The notes beneath the pieces were generated by a model. It was given only the letters and a program-made list of their open reading frames with translations, had not been told where the DNA came from and did no database searches. A DNA stretch of 64,000 nucleotides from Rhodoferax sp. (GTDB taxonomy: Bacteria > Pseudomonadota > Gammaproteobacteria > Burkholderiales > Burkholderiaceae_C): the NCBI RefSeq assembly GCF_012927445.1, contig NZ_JABBPD010000004.1, positions 903,039-967,038 of the forward strand, given 5' to 3'. Numbering within the stretch: position 1 is the first letter of the stretch; every line of letters begins with the position of its first letter. This document shows, one piece after another, positions 9,006 through 17,418 of this stretch. Position numbers and translations under genes: made by a program.

Positions 9006-9043
9006 TTGGTGCATTTCTGTTGTTGAAATTTCAAATGCACCAA
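9006..9043. promoter_or_regulatory. NtrC-like inverted repeat upstream of amt
   Basis: Perfect 11-bp arms TTGGTGCATTT (9006-9016) and AAATGCACCAA (9033-9043) are separated by 16 bp, 30-67 bases upstream of the amt start. Each arm contains the NtrC half-site TGGTGCA/TGCACCA. The half-sites face the opposite way to a standard single NtrC site, so this may be two half-sites or a different regulator. No convincing sigma-54 promoter was seen. Confidence 0.4.
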
Positions 9044-9157
9044 AGTAAAGCAAAAAGCAGGCCAAGACCAAGCCGATCGACCCATAACCGTGCAAAACAA
9101 GCCGATTATCGGGAAGCGATCTCGATGCGGGGCGGAAACAACGCCCGACGGTCGCCC

Positions 9158-10027
9158 TTATTGATCCGGAATGGATACCGGGGACTCATTTGCGGGCGGC
9201 ACACCCGGACTGGGCGCACCCCGCCGGTAAATCACATGGTAAGCCAGCCCGACCAGCACGCTGCCGCCCACCAGATTACCGGCGATGACGGGTAGCAGGT
9301 TACCCACCATGCCCGTCCAGGTCACCGTCCCTGTGGCAGCAGTCAGCGGACCAAAGTGCTGAATCAGCATCGCCAGCGGCATGAGGTACATATTGGCAAT
9401 GCTGTGCTCAAAGCCGGCCGCCACAAAGGCGGTGACCGGCAGCACGATGGCCACCATCTTGTCCGTGACGCTGCGCCCGGCCATCGCCATCCACACCGCC
9501 ATGCAGACCAGTACATTGCACAACACGCCTCGGAAAAAAGCCTGCCCCAACGACAGGTTCTGCTTGGCCAGAGCCATTTTCACAACCTGCTGACCAATGG
9601 CGCCGCCATTCAGCTCGGTGTGACCACTGGCAAACACCAGCAGCGCCAAACCGGCCGCGCCGACAAAATTGGCCAGACACACCAGCACCCAGTTGCGCAG
9701 CACTGCCACACTGCTGATCTTGCCGTCAGCCCAGGCCATGGCCAGCAGGTTGTTGCCGGTAAACAGTTCGGCCCCGGCAACGACCACCAGCATCAAACCG
9801 AGTGAGAACACCAGGCCACCCAGGACCGAACTGGCCGCAAAGCCGAGTGTCGGATCCGACTTGACGAGCGTAAAAAACAGGGTGCCCAACCCGATGAACG
9901 CGCCAGCCAGCACCCCCAGCATCAGCAGCGGCAACGTAGCCAGCCGCGCTTTGGCGACACCGACCGTTTCAACGCGCTGCGCGACCTCCCCCGGCGCGTA
10001 GGCATCGGACCCGTACAACATGGACAT
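9158..10027 (-). CDS. Formate/nitrite transporter (FNT) family protein
   Basis: A 289-residue FocA/NirC-type pentameric channel for small monovalent anions such as formate or nitrite. Six hydrophobic helices are visible. FNT features include the periplasmic AELFTGNN loop and the central KMVAIVLPVTAFVAAGFEHS helix, whose histidine gates the pore. Length is normal. Downstream lies amt in the same direction with a gap of about 180 bp. Formate versus nitrite cannot be settled from sequence alone. Confidence 0.9.
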   Translation of the reverse strand: MSMLYGSDAYAPGEVAQRVETVGVAKARLATLPLLMLGVLAGAFIGLGTLFFTLVKSDPTLGFAASSVLGGLVFSLGLMLVVVAGAELFTGNNLLAMAWADGKISSVAVLRNWVLVCLANFVGAAGLALLVFASGHTELNGGAIGQQVVKMALAKQNLSLGQAFFRGVLCNVLVCMAVWMAMAGRSVTDKMVAIVLPVTAFVAAGFEHSIANMYLMPLAMLIQHFGPLTAATGTVTWTGMVGNLLPVIAGNLVGGSVLVGLAYHVIYRRGAPSPGVPPANESPVSIPDQ

Positions 10028-10160
10028 ATAGCCCCCTGGTTCGATGAACTTGAACTTGGATTTATACTAACCTTTTGCGCCGATTTGATCCAGGATTGCG
10101 GGCGCCGAAGCCAATGAGCTTCGAAATTCAGCTAAACACGGCCACCGTCACTCCACCAGT

Positions 10161-10200
10161 AACCCGGCCCCGCATCTAGCGCTGCCGGGTTTATTTTTTT
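10161..10200 (+). terminator. Terminator-like hairpin in the metX leader
   Basis: AACCCGGC (10161-10168) pairs with GCCGGGTT (10184-10191) and is followed by TATTTTTTT. No plus-strand gene lies upstream for which this would be a simple 3' terminator, since the FNT gene is on the other strand. It therefore may act as an attenuator in the metX 5' leader. Confidence 0.5.
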
Positions 10201-10212
10201 GAAACATTGCGG

Positions 10213-10252
10213 GACAGACCGCCGCCTGCGCAGCAGGCAAGCGCTGTCCTCC
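10213..10252 (+). promoter_or_regulatory. Second hairpin just ahead of metX
   Basis: GGACAG and CTGTCC form an outer stem enclosing GCCTGC-GCA-GCAGGC. The structure ends within about 7 bases of the metX ATG at 10258, where no clear Shine-Dalgarno sequence is seen, and could affect translation initiation. Confidence 0.35.
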
Positions 10253-10257
10253 ACCTT

Positions 10258-11478
10258 ATGAACGTCACGCCACAGTCCATGCACTTTGCCACCGTCTTGC
10301 CTTTGCAAAGCGGCGCGTCACTGCGCGACTATTCATTGAGTTTCGAGACCTACGGCACGCTCAACGCCGACCAATCCAACGCGGTGCTGATCTGCCACGC
10401 CCTGAACGCCTCGCACCATGTGGCAGGCGTCTACGAGGGGCAGGACAAGTCCGAGGGCTGGTGGGACAACATGATTGGGCCGGGCAAGCCGCTCGACACC
10501 AACAAGTTCTTTGTCATCGGCGTCAATAACCTCGGTTCCTGCTTTGGTTCCACCGGCCCCATGCACACCAACCCGGACACCGGTCGGGTCTATGGCGCTG
10601 ACTTCCCCGTGGTCACGGTCGAGGACTGGGTTGATGCCCAGGCCCGCTTGCTCGATGCGCTCGGCATCCAGACGCTGGCCGCCGTGATGGGCGGCTCGCT
10701 GGGCGGCATGCAGGCCCTGAGCTGGACGCTGCAATACCCGGACCGGGTGCGCCATGCCGTGGTGGTCGCCAGCGCCCCGAATCTGACGGCCGAGAACATT
10801 GCCTTCAACGAAGTGGCGCGCCGTGCCATCGTGACCGACCCGGATTTTCATGGCGGGCATTTTTACGAGCACGGCACCGTGCCGAAACGGGGCTTGCGCA
10901 TTGCCCGCATGATTGGCCACATCACCTACCTCAGCGATGACGTGATGAACGAGAAGTTTGGCCGCCAGCTGCGCTCGGTAGTGAGCAAGGAGGCTGCCGC
11001 CGCGCCTGGCCGCCCCAAGCAAGGCACGACCCCCTCGGGGGGCAGCGCAGCACACGAAGTGGCCAGCGTGGGGGCCTATCTCTACAGCACGCAAGACGTC
11101 GAGTTTCAGATTGAGAGCTACCTGCGGTATCAAGGCGACAAGTTTGCCGAGTACTTTGACGCCAACACCTATTTGCTGATCACCCGGGCGCTCGACTACT
11201 TCGACCCGGCCCGCACCTACGGCGGCGACCTGAGCCACGCGCTGGCGCGGGCCAGCTGCAAATTCCTGCTGGTGAGTTTCACCACCGACTGGCGCTTTGC
11301 CCCCAAACGCAGCCGCGAGATCGTCAAGGCCTTGCTCGACAACCGACGCGACGTGAGCTACGCCGAGATTGACGCCCCCCACGGCCATGATGCCTTTTTG
11401 CTCGATGACCCCCGTTACATGGGCGTAGTAAGCTCTTATTTTGATAGCATAGCCAAAGAAGTGGGAGCCAGATCATGA
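10258..11478 (+). CDS. metX: Homoserine O-acyltransferase MetX with an in-frame repeat insertion
   Basis: A 406-residue alpha/beta hydrolase-fold enzyme of methionine synthesis that acylates homoserine. Proteobacterial MetX paired with MetW often uses succinyl-CoA, so the acyl donor is open. The nucleophile is S147 in GGSLGG; the catalytic Asp lies in TTDWRFAP and His in HGHDAF. The ATG at 10258 fits the family start. Residues of about 246-273 ([11 protein letters not shown]...AHEVASVG) are encoded by an 82-bp dispersed repeat and have no counterpart in normal MetX, yet the frame stays open. The last 17 codons carry part of a second, shorter repeat. metW overlaps the stop by 4 bp. Confidence 0.93.
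   Translation: MNVTPQSMHFATVLPLQSGASLRDYSLSFETYGTLNADQSNAVLICHALNASHHVAGVYEGQDKSEGWWDNMIGPGKPLDTNKFFVIGVNNLGSCFGSTGPMHTNPDTGRVYGADFPVVTVEDWVDAQARLLDALGIQTLAAVMGGSLGGMQALSWTLQYPDRVRHAVVVASAPNLTAENIAFNEVARRAIVTDPDFHGGHFYEHGTVPKRGLRIARMIGHITYLSDDVMNEKFGRQLRSVVSKEAAAAPGRPKQGTTPSGGSAAHEVASVGAYLYSTQDVEFQIESYLRYQGDKFAEYFDANTYLLITRALDYFDPARTYGGDLSHALARASCKFLLVSFTTDWRFAPKRSREIVKALLDNRRDVSYAEIDAPHGHDAFLLDDPRYMGVVSSYFDSIAKEVGARS
10993..11074 (+). repeat. 82-bp dispersed repeat inserted in metX
   Basis: Nearly identical to 31521-31603 in reverse orientation: I count about five differences over 82-83 bases. It has a GC-rich palindromic centre (CCCCCTCGGGGGG). Here it is read in frame and adds about 27 residues to MetX. 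Confidence 0.9.
11425..11453 (-). repeat. Partial short palindromic element in the 3' end of metX
   Basis: GTAGTAAGCTCTTATTTTGATAGCATAG matches the AGCT...ATAGCA part of the short element. It encodes residues near 390-399 of MetX, after the catalytic histidine. Confidence 0.5.
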
Positions 11479-12056
11479 CGGATGCCACGACCATGGACGC
11501 GATTGCCCGGCTGGTGCCGGAAGGTTCGCGCGTGCTGGACCTGGGCTGCGGCGACGGCGCCATGCTGGCGCACCTGCAGCAGACGCGCGGCTGCACCGGC
11601 TACGGCATCGAGATTGATGACGCCAACGTGCTGGCCTGCGTCCAGCGCGGCGTCAACGTCATTCAGCTCAATCTGGACGAAGGGCTGGACCTGTTTGCCG
11701 ATGCCTCGTTCGACGTCGTGCTGCAAATCGACACCCTGCAACACCTGCGCAACGCCGAGGTGATGCTGCGCGAAACGGTGCGCGTCGGTCGCGTCGGCAT
11801 CGTCGCCTTTCCCAACTTCGCCCACTGGCCGAACCGGCTGAGCGTGCTGCGCGGCCGCATGCCGGTGACGCGCCGCCTGCCCTACCAGTGGTATGACACG
11901 CCCAACATCCGGGTCGGCACCCACGCCGACCTGGCGCTGCTAGCGCTGCGCAGCGGCCTGAAGGTACTCGACAGCTTTGGCATGCAGGATGGCCGCAGCA
12001 TGCGCTTCTGCCCCAACTTATTGGCGGGCACCTCGGTCTATACCTTGTCGCGCTAA
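11475..12056 (+). CDS. metW: Methionine biosynthesis protein MetW
   Basis: A 193-residue class I SAM-dependent methyltransferase-fold protein. The SAM motif [12 protein letters not shown] is at residues 20-31. MetW is known to form a complex with MetX and is needed for homoserine succinylation in several proteobacteria; its own methyltransferase reaction is unclear. The start overlaps the metX stop (ATGA), a sign of translational coupling. Confidence 0.94.
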   Translation: MTDATTMDAIARLVPEGSRVLDLGCGDGAMLAHLQQTRGCTGYGIEIDDANVLACVQRGVNVIQLNLDEGLDLFADASFDVVLQIDTLQHLRNAEVMLRETVRVGRVGIVAFPNFAHWPNRLSVLRGRMPVTRRLPYQWYDTPNIRVGTHADLALLALRSGLKVLDSFGMQDGRSMRFCPNLLAGTSVYTLSR

Positions 12057-12097
12057 CGCACGGTATGGCGACCTCAAGCCGCCCTGGAGACACGTTG

Positions 12098-13507
12098 ATG
12101 AACTCGCCTCTTTCCCGTGACGCCGCAGCGGGCCGTCCCGGCCAGCCGTCGGCCCCTGCCGTGTCATTTTTTGACGCCCTCAAGTTCTGGCTCCGACTCG
12201 GCTTCATCAGCTTCGGTGGCCCGGCCGGTCAGATTGCCATCATGCACCGCGAGCTGGTGGAAGAAAAACGCTGGATCTCCGAGGGGCGCTTCCTGCATGC
12301 GCTCAACTACTGCATGCTGTTGCCCGGCCCGGAGGCGCAACAACTGGCCACCTACATCGGCTGGCTGATGCACCGCAGCTGGGGCGGCTTGGTGGCGGGC
12401 GGCTTGTTTGTGCTGCCCTCGCTGTTCATCCTGATCGGCCTGAGCTGGGTCTATGTGGCCTTTGGCAGCGTGCCGTGGGTCGCGGGGCTGCTGTACGGCA
12501 TCAAACCGGCGGTGGCGGCGATTGTGTTGCAAGCGGTGCACCGCATTGGCTCAAAAACATTGAAGAAACCGACTGTAGCCCCCGTATTATGGACGGTAGC
12601 AGCTCTTAGTTTCATAGCAATTGCCTTTCTGAATGTGCCTTTCCCGTGGGTCGTGCTGGCGGCGGCGCTGACCGGCTGGCTGGGTCAGCGCTGGGTGCCC
12701 CGGCAATTTGCGGCCGGTGGCGGCCATGGCGCGTCCCAGGCGCACGGTGCAACGCCCCGCCCAGCCCTGCTCGACGATGACACCCCCACACCGCCGCACG
12801 CCCGCTTCAAAAGATCCCGGCTGGCGACGGTGCTGGCGGTCGGCGCGGTGCTCTGGTTGTTGCCCATGGGAGCGCTCATCGCCTGGCAGGGCTGGACCGG
12901 CGCCCTCACGCAAATGGGCTGGTTCTTCACCAAGGCGGCGCTGCTGACCTTTGGCGGCGCTTATGCCGTGCTGCCCTATGTCTACCAGGGCGGGGTGGAG
13001 CAGTTTGCCTGGCTGACCGGGCCGCAGATGATGGACGGCCTCGCCTTGGGCGAAACCACGCCCGGCCCACTGATCATGGTGGTGGCGTTTGTCGGCTTTC
13101 TGGGTGGCTGGCGCCAACAGGTGCTGGGGCCGGAGACGCTGTTTCTGGGGGCCGCGCTGGCCGCGTTGGTGGTGACCTGGTTTACCTTTTTGCCGTCCTT
13201 TGTCTTCATTCTGGCGGGTGGCCCGCTGGTGGAATCGACCCACGGCAAGCTGCAGTTCACCGCGCCGCTCACGGCCATCACGGCGGCGGTGGTCGGGGTG
13301 ATTGCCAGTCTTGCTCTGTTTTTTATAGTGCACATTGCATACAAGACGGGGGCTACGGGCCTATTTGGTTTAAACATCGACGGGATGGCGTTGCTTCTGG
13401 TGGCGTTGGCGGCGCTGGCACTGCTGCGGTACAAACAAGGCGTGATTCCGGTGATTACCGGCTGCGCTTTGGCCGGACTGGCCCTGCGGCTGGCCGGTTG
13501 GGCCTGA
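12098..13507 (+). CDS. chrA: Chromate efflux transporter ChrA (long-chain CHR family)
   Basis: A 469-residue inner-membrane protein with two homologous CHR domains. The first carries FWLRLGFISFGGPAGQIAIMH and the second FFTKAALLTFGGAYAVLPY, both ChrA signatures. The ATG at 12098 has GGAGA 8 bases ahead and is preferred to 12065. Two stretches, near residues 159-176 and 406-423, are encoded by copies of the short palindromic element; each follows one CHR half. A histidine- and proline-rich cytosolic linker lies between the halves (about 205-235). The gene starts 41 bp after metW. Confidence 0.9.
   Translation: MNSPLSRDAAAGRPGQPSAPAVSFFDALKFWLRLGFISFGGPAGQIAIMHRELVEEKRWISEGRFLHALNYCMLLPGPEAQQLATYIGWLMHRSWGGLVAGGLFVLPSLFILIGLSWVYVAFGSVPWVAGLLYGIKPAVAAIVLQAVHRIGSKTLKKPTVAPVLWTVAALSFIAIAFLNVPFPWVVLAAALTGWLGQRWVPRQFAAGGGHGASQAHGATPRPALLDDDTPTPPHARFKRSRLATVLAVGAVLWLLPMGALIAWQGWTGALTQMGWFFTKAALLTFGGAYAVLPYVYQGGVEQFAWLTGPQMMDGLALGETTPGPLIMVVAFVGFLGGWRQQVLGPETLFLGAALAALVVTWFTFLPSFVFILAGGPLVESTHGKLQFTAPLTAITAAVVGVIASLALFFIVHIAYKTGATGLFGLNIDGMALLLVALAALALLRYKQGVIPVITGCALAGLALRLAGWA
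12572..12625 (-). repeat. Short palindromic element within chrA (first copy)
   Basis: On the minus strand it reads TTGCTATGAAACTAAGAGCT..., ending GGGGGCTACAG, which follows the consensus of the roughly 55-bp element along its whole length. It is open in frame and encodes part of a hydrophobic segment (ALSFIAIAFL). Confidence 0.65.
13315..13365 (+). repeat. Short palindromic element within chrA (second copy)
   Basis: ATAGTGCACATTGCATACAAG, followed by GGGGGCTACGGGCC, matches the 3' two thirds of the element. It encodes IVHIAYKTGATGLFGL between membrane segments of the second CHR domain. Confidence 0.55.
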
Positions 13508-13624
13508 CCTCAACCGGGCGGTGTTCGCGCGTATTTTTCCTTGCTTATCATGGCCCACTGAACCCATCACAACCACCGACATCGACAACCTGCGCCCACT
13601 CGTTGGCGCCCGCTGCTGAACCCT

Positions 13625-14422
13625 ATGCCTCAATTTGCTGCCAATTTGACCCTGCTGTACCCCGAGCTGGATTTTCTGGACCGTTTTGCCGCCGCCGCCC
13701 ACGACGGCTTCACGGCAGTCGAGTACCTGTTTCCTTATGCCTATGCACCGCGCGAACTGCGCAGTCGCCTCCAGGCCCACGGCTTGCAACAGGTGCTGTT
13801 CAATGCCCCGCCCGGCGACTGGGCGGGCGGCGAGCGCGGGCTGGCCTGTCTGCCCGGACGGGAAGCCGAGTTCCGCGCCAGCATCGGCCAGGCGCTCGAC
13901 TACGCGGCCCAACTGGACTGCCCGCGCATTCATGTGATGGCCGGCTTGCTGCCGGCGGGCGACGAGCGCGAGGCGCTTTACCCCACGTACCGCGACAACC
14001 TGCGCTGGGCGGCGCGCGAGGCTGAGCAACAGGGCATTGAACTGCTGATCGAACCCATCAACACGCGCGACATCCCGCGCTTTTTCCTGAACCGCCAGGA
14101 CCACGCGCACGACATCATCCAGGACGTGGGCGCGCCCAACCTCAAGGTGCTGATGGACCTGTACCACTGCCAGGTGGTGGAAGGCGATGTGGCGATGAAA
14201 CTGCGCCACTACCTGCCGACCGGCCGGGTCGGCCATATTCAGATTGCCGGCGTGCCCGAACGGCACGAGCCGGATGTGGGCGAGTTGTATTACCCCTATC
14301 TGTTCTCCGTGCTGGACGCGCTGGGCTACGCCGGCTGGGTGGGTTGTGAATACCGACCGTCACGCGGCCTGCAAGCCGGCGGCACTTCCGCCGGACTGGG
14401 CTGGCGCCCGTCTTCTCGCTGA
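13625..14422 (+). CDS. Hydroxypyruvate isomerase family protein (Hyi/OtnI-like)
   Basis: A 265-residue TIM-barrel protein of the xylose isomerase-like superfamily. The start [14 protein letters not shown], the [11 protein letters not shown] strand with a metal-binding Glu, and [14 protein letters not shown] are typical of Hyi. It would interconvert hydroxypyruvate and tartronate semialdehyde, or act as 2-oxo-tetronate isomerase (OtnI); the two cannot be separated here. No glyoxylate carboligase or GarR partner is adjacent. The C-terminus after YRPSRG is a low-complexity tail ([12 protein letters not shown]). Confidence 0.85.
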   Translation: MPQFAANLTLLYPELDFLDRFAAAAHDGFTAVEYLFPYAYAPRELRSRLQAHGLQQVLFNAPPGDWAGGERGLACLPGREAEFRASIGQALDYAAQLDCPRIHVMAGLLPAGDEREALYPTYRDNLRWAAREAEQQGIELLIEPINTRDIPRFFLNRQDHAHDIIQDVGAPNLKVLMDLYHCQVVEGDVAMKLRHYLPTGRVGHIQIAGVPERHEPDVGELYYPYLFSVLDALGYAGWVGCEYRPSRGLQAGGTSAGLGWRPSSR

Positions 14423-14470
14423 CGTGGCATGATCTTGCGAAAATTGGATGAACTGCCCCAGGAGTTTTGC

Positions 14471-15958
14471 ATGAATGACCGAATCCCCGCCGCCACATTG
14501 AATGCGGCACAAGCCCTGGACGAGGTCAGCCGCGCCTGGGATGACGATATCGTCCACCGGCTGGAAGACTACATCCGGATTCCGGCCAAGTCGCCCGCGT
14601 TTGACGCCGATTGGGCGAAAAACGGCTTTATCGACACCGCGCTGTGGGACGCGGCGACCTGGGTCATGGCGCAGAAGGTGGACGGCCTGACACTGGAGAT
14701 CGTCCGGCTGGAAGGCCGCACGCCGGTGCTGTTTTTTGAAGTCGCGGCCTGCAGCGGCGCCACCGCGGCGGCGCCGGAAAAAGTCGCGTCCCAGCAAACC
14801 GTGCTGATGTACGGCCACCTCGACAAGCAACCCGAATTCACCGGCTGGCGCAGCGACCTCGGGCCCTGGACCCCCAAGTACGAAGACGGCAAACTGTACG
14901 GCCGCGGCGGCGCCGATGACGGCTACGCGGTCTATGCCAGCATTGCCGCGATTCAGGCGCTGAAAAGCCAACACCTGGCGCACCCGCGCATCGTCGGCCT
15001 GATCGAGACCTGTGAAGAAAGCGGCTCCTACGACTTGCTGCCCTACATCGAGGCCCTGCGGCCCCGCCTGGGCGAGGTGGCGCTGGTCATCTGCCTGGAC
15101 TCCGGCGCCGGCAACTACGACCAGCTCTGGCTCACCAGCAGCCTGCGCGGCATGGCCAGCGGCGTGCTGAAGGTCGAAATCCTGACCGAAGGCGTGCATT
15201 CGGGCGATGCCAGCGGCCTGGTGCCGTCCAGTTTTCGCATCATGCGTCAGGTGCTGGACCGGCTGGAAGACAGCGCCACCGGCCGTCTGCTGCCCAGTTC
15301 GTTTCATTGCGAGGTGCCGGCCGACCGGCTGCTGCAGGCCAAGGCGACCGCGGCGATCCTGGGTGATGAACTCTACAAGCGCTTTCCATGGGCGCACTAC
15401 GACTGTGGCGGCGCCACCGCCTTTGCCCTGCCCACCACCACCGACCCCTTGCAGGCCCTGCTCAACCGTACCTGGAAACCAACGCTCAGCGTGACCGGCG
15501 CCGAGGGCTTGCCCGACTTCAAAAATGCCGGCAACGTGCTGCGGCCTTACACCGCGTTCAAGCTCAGCCTGCGCTTGCCGCCGTTGATTGACGCCGCGGT
15601 GGCGGTGCAGCAACTCAAGGTCTTACTGGAAGACAACGCGCCGTACCAGGCCCGCGTCACCTTTGAAGGCGAAGGCAGCGCCACCGGCTGGAACGCGCCC
15701 AGCACCGCGCCCTGGTTCGAGCAGGCGCTGAATACCGCATCGCAAGCCTACTTTGGCGCACCCTGCGGCTACATCGGCCAAGGCGGCACCATCCCGCTGA
15801 TGAGCATGCTGTCCAAAGGCTTTCCGAACGCGCAAATGATGGTCTGCGGCGTGCTTGGCCCCAAGAGCAACGCGCACGGACCGAACGAGTTTTTGCATGT
15901 GCCGTACGCCAAGAAACTGACCGCAGCGGTGGCCCAGGTGATTGCCCAAATTCCTTGA
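14471..15958 (+). CDS. M20 family metallopeptidase (dipeptidase-like)
   Basis: A 495-residue zinc hydrolase of the ArgE/DapE/CPG2 clan, close to carnosinase-like dipeptidases. Metal and catalytic motifs are H116 and D118 in MYGHLDKQPE, D149/D150 in GRGGADDGY, and E182/E183 in CEESGS; a late histidine lies in NAHGPNEFLH. The ATG at 14471 has AGGAG 7 bases ahead, so the in-frame ATG at 14429 was not used. No signal peptide, so probably cytosolic. Substrate is unknown. Confidence 0.88.
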   Translation: MNDRIPAATLNAAQALDEVSRAWDDDIVHRLEDYIRIPAKSPAFDADWAKNGFIDTALWDAATWVMAQKVDGLTLEIVRLEGRTPVLFFEVAACSGATAAAPEKVASQQTVLMYGHLDKQPEFTGWRSDLGPWTPKYEDGKLYGRGGADDGYAVYASIAAIQALKSQHLAHPRIVGLIETCEESGSYDLLPYIEALRPRLGEVALVICLDSGAGNYDQLWLTSSLRGMASGVLKVEILTEGVHSGDASGLVPSSFRIMRQVLDRLEDSATGRLLPSSFHCEVPADRLLQAKATAAILGDELYKRFPWAHYDCGGATAFALPTTTDPLQALLNRTWKPTLSVTGAEGLPDFKNAGNVLRPYTAFKLSLRLPPLIDAAVAVQQLKVLLEDNAPYQARVTFEGEGSATGWNAPSTAPWFEQALNTASQAYFGAPCGYIGQGGTIPLMSMLSKGFPNAQMMVCGVLGPKSNAHGPNEFLHVPYAKKLTAAVAQVIAQIP

Positions 15959-15982
15959 AATCGCCCGCGCGTTGAGACCCGG

Positions 15983-16819
15983 ATGGACAGCACGCTCACC
16001 ACGTTTATCGCCCTGGATGGCGACAACCTGGCGCTCCAGGACTGGCCGCTGGAGCCGGGCGTCCCCTTGCGGGGCGTCGTCTTGCTGGTGCACGGTCTGG
16101 GTGAACATGCCGGCCGTTATGACCACGTTGCCCGTCGACTCAACGACTGGGGTTTTGCGGTGCGGGGCTATGACCAGCATGGCCATGGCGAGTCGGACGG
16201 GCGGCGCGGCGGCCTGCCCAGCGACACCCGCTTGCTGGACGACCTGGCCGATATCGTCGACAGCACCCGCGCTCGCATGGCGCCCAGCACTCCGTTGATT
16301 TTGCTGGGGCACAGCCTGGGCGGACTGGTCGCGGCGCGCTTTGTGTCGCTGGCCTTGCGCCCGGTGCAAGCGCTGGTGCTGTCCTCACCGGCGTTCGACC
16401 CGGGGCTCAATGCCGTGCAAAGGTTATTGCTGGCGGTGTTGCCGAAAATCGCGCCCAATTTGCGGGTCGGAAACGGACTGGACCCGTCGCTCCTGTCCCA
16501 TGACCCGGCCGTCGTGGCCGCTTACCGTGCGGACCGACTGGTGCATGACCGCATTTCCGGCCGCCTCGCCCGCTTCATGGCAAACAGCGGGCCGGCCACA
16601 CTGGCGCTGGCCCCCACCTGGACCGTGCCGACCCTGCTGCTGTACGCCGGCGCCGATCAACTGGTCAACCCGGCCGGCAGCCGCGCCTTTGCGGCAGCGG
16701 CCCCGAAAGCGGTGGTGAGTTCACGCTGCTTTGAGGCGCTGTACCACGAGCTCTTTAACGAACTCCAAGCCGCACCCGTTTTTGCCGAACTCAAGCAGTG
16801 GCTTGACGCCCGGTTTTAA
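15983..16819 (+). CDS. Alpha/beta hydrolase, monoacylglycerol lipase-like
   Basis: A 278-residue serine hydrolase of the Hydrolase_4 type. HGLGEHAGRY (37-46) forms the oxyanion region, S111 in GHSLGG is the nucleophile, and the aspartate of YAGADQLV with the histidine of YHELFNE completes the triad. This pattern matches bacterial monoacylglycerol lipases and lysophospholipases. It is cytosolic by lack of a signal peptide. It follows the M20 peptidase by 24 bp and may share its transcript. Confidence 0.87.
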   Translation: MDSTLTTFIALDGDNLALQDWPLEPGVPLRGVVLLVHGLGEHAGRYDHVARRLNDWGFAVRGYDQHGHGESDGRRGGLPSDTRLLDDLADIVDSTRARMAPSTPLILLGHSLGGLVAARFVSLALRPVQALVLSSPAFDPGLNAVQRLLLAVLPKIAPNLRVGNGLDPSLLSHDPAVVAAYRADRLVHDRISGRLARFMANSGPATLALAPTWTVPTLLLYAGADQLVNPAGSRAFAAAAPKAVVSSRCFEALYHELFNELQAAPVFAELKQWLDARF

Positions 16820-16908
16820 GGTTTCTGCGCGCAGCTGACCGGGCGCCCCGCCCTCCGCGCTGTGTAACGCCACACCGCTGCCGCTAAAGATTTATTCAGC
16901 ATATTGCT

Positions 16909-16952
16909 TTTACTGGCGCGAGCGGTTACAGTAAACAGGCATTATTTATACA
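16909..16952 (+). promoter_or_regulatory. Inverted repeat and possible promoter before the DUF2249 gene
   Basis: TTTACTG (16909-16915) and CAGTAAA (16929-16935) are inverted around 13 bp. A promoter-like pair, GGTTAC and TATACA with 17 bp between, overlaps it. The regulator is unknown and the assignment is tentative. Confidence 0.3.
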
Positions 16953-16968
16953 TCTTTAAAGGCACCCC

Positions 16969-17262
16969 ATGTCCGACTCCATGACCAGCACCATTGATCT
17001 GCGCCAGATTGCGCCGCCCGCGCGGCATGCCTTGATCTTCAGCCGCTTCGAAGCCCTGCTGCCGGGCCAGGCACTGGAACTGATTAACGACCACGATCCC
17101 CAGCCCCTCAATGCGCAATTCCAGTTGCGTTCGCCCGGACTTTTTAGCTGGTCTTACCTGGAACAAGGTCCGCAGGTATGGCGTGTCGCGATCGGCAAAA
17201 GTGCCAAGGCCGCGAGCGTGTCTTCCGGCAGTTGCTGCTCCGGCGGCGCTTGTTGCGGCTGA
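16969..17262 (+). CDS. DUF2249 domain-containing protein
   Basis: A 97-residue small cytosolic protein with the DUF2249 pattern: DLRQIAPPARHALIFSRFEAL, then ELINDHDPQPLNAQF. Proteins of this kind are frequent near denitrification and anaerobic respiration genes and are SirA/TusA-like in fold. The C-terminus is unusual and cysteine-rich (SCCSGGACCG), which could bind a metal or thiols. It directly precedes ubiU-ubiV-ubiT, with an FNR-type box in between. Confidence 0.82.
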   Translation: MSDSMTSTIDLRQIAPPARHALIFSRFEALLPGQALELINDHDPQPLNAQFQLRSPGLFSWSYLEQGPQVWRVAIGKSAKAASVSSGSCCSGGACCG

Positions 17263-17301
17263 TGCCCGCATAGTCCGCTTGAGGTCATTTAACGACGATG
17301 C

Positions 17302-17315
17302 TTGACCTACATCAG
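17302..17315 (+). promoter_or_regulatory. FNR/ANR/DNR-type box upstream of ubiU
   Basis: TTGACCTACATCAG matches 8 of 10 defined positions of the FNR consensus TTGAT-N4-ATCAA. It lies about 104 bases before the chosen ubiU start. Oxygen-controlled expression fits an O2-independent ubiquinone pathway, and ubiUV and ubiT are under Fnr control in E. coli. Confidence 0.55.
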
Positions 17316-17418
17316 CGGACTGGCCGGTGAGGTCTGATACCTTCGCCGCATGAAAGTTTGTCGGCATCGTGGCCGGCAACGACACACCTGCTACAGGTGG
17401 CACATTCCCAAGCCCAAG

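Noticed and set aside
10100..10160. SAM-II riboswitch before metX
   Set aside because: Only a GCTAAA motif and a short GAAGC/GCTTC hairpin are seen; the pseudoknot partners of SAM-II are not recognisable. Kept only as a leader-structure observation.
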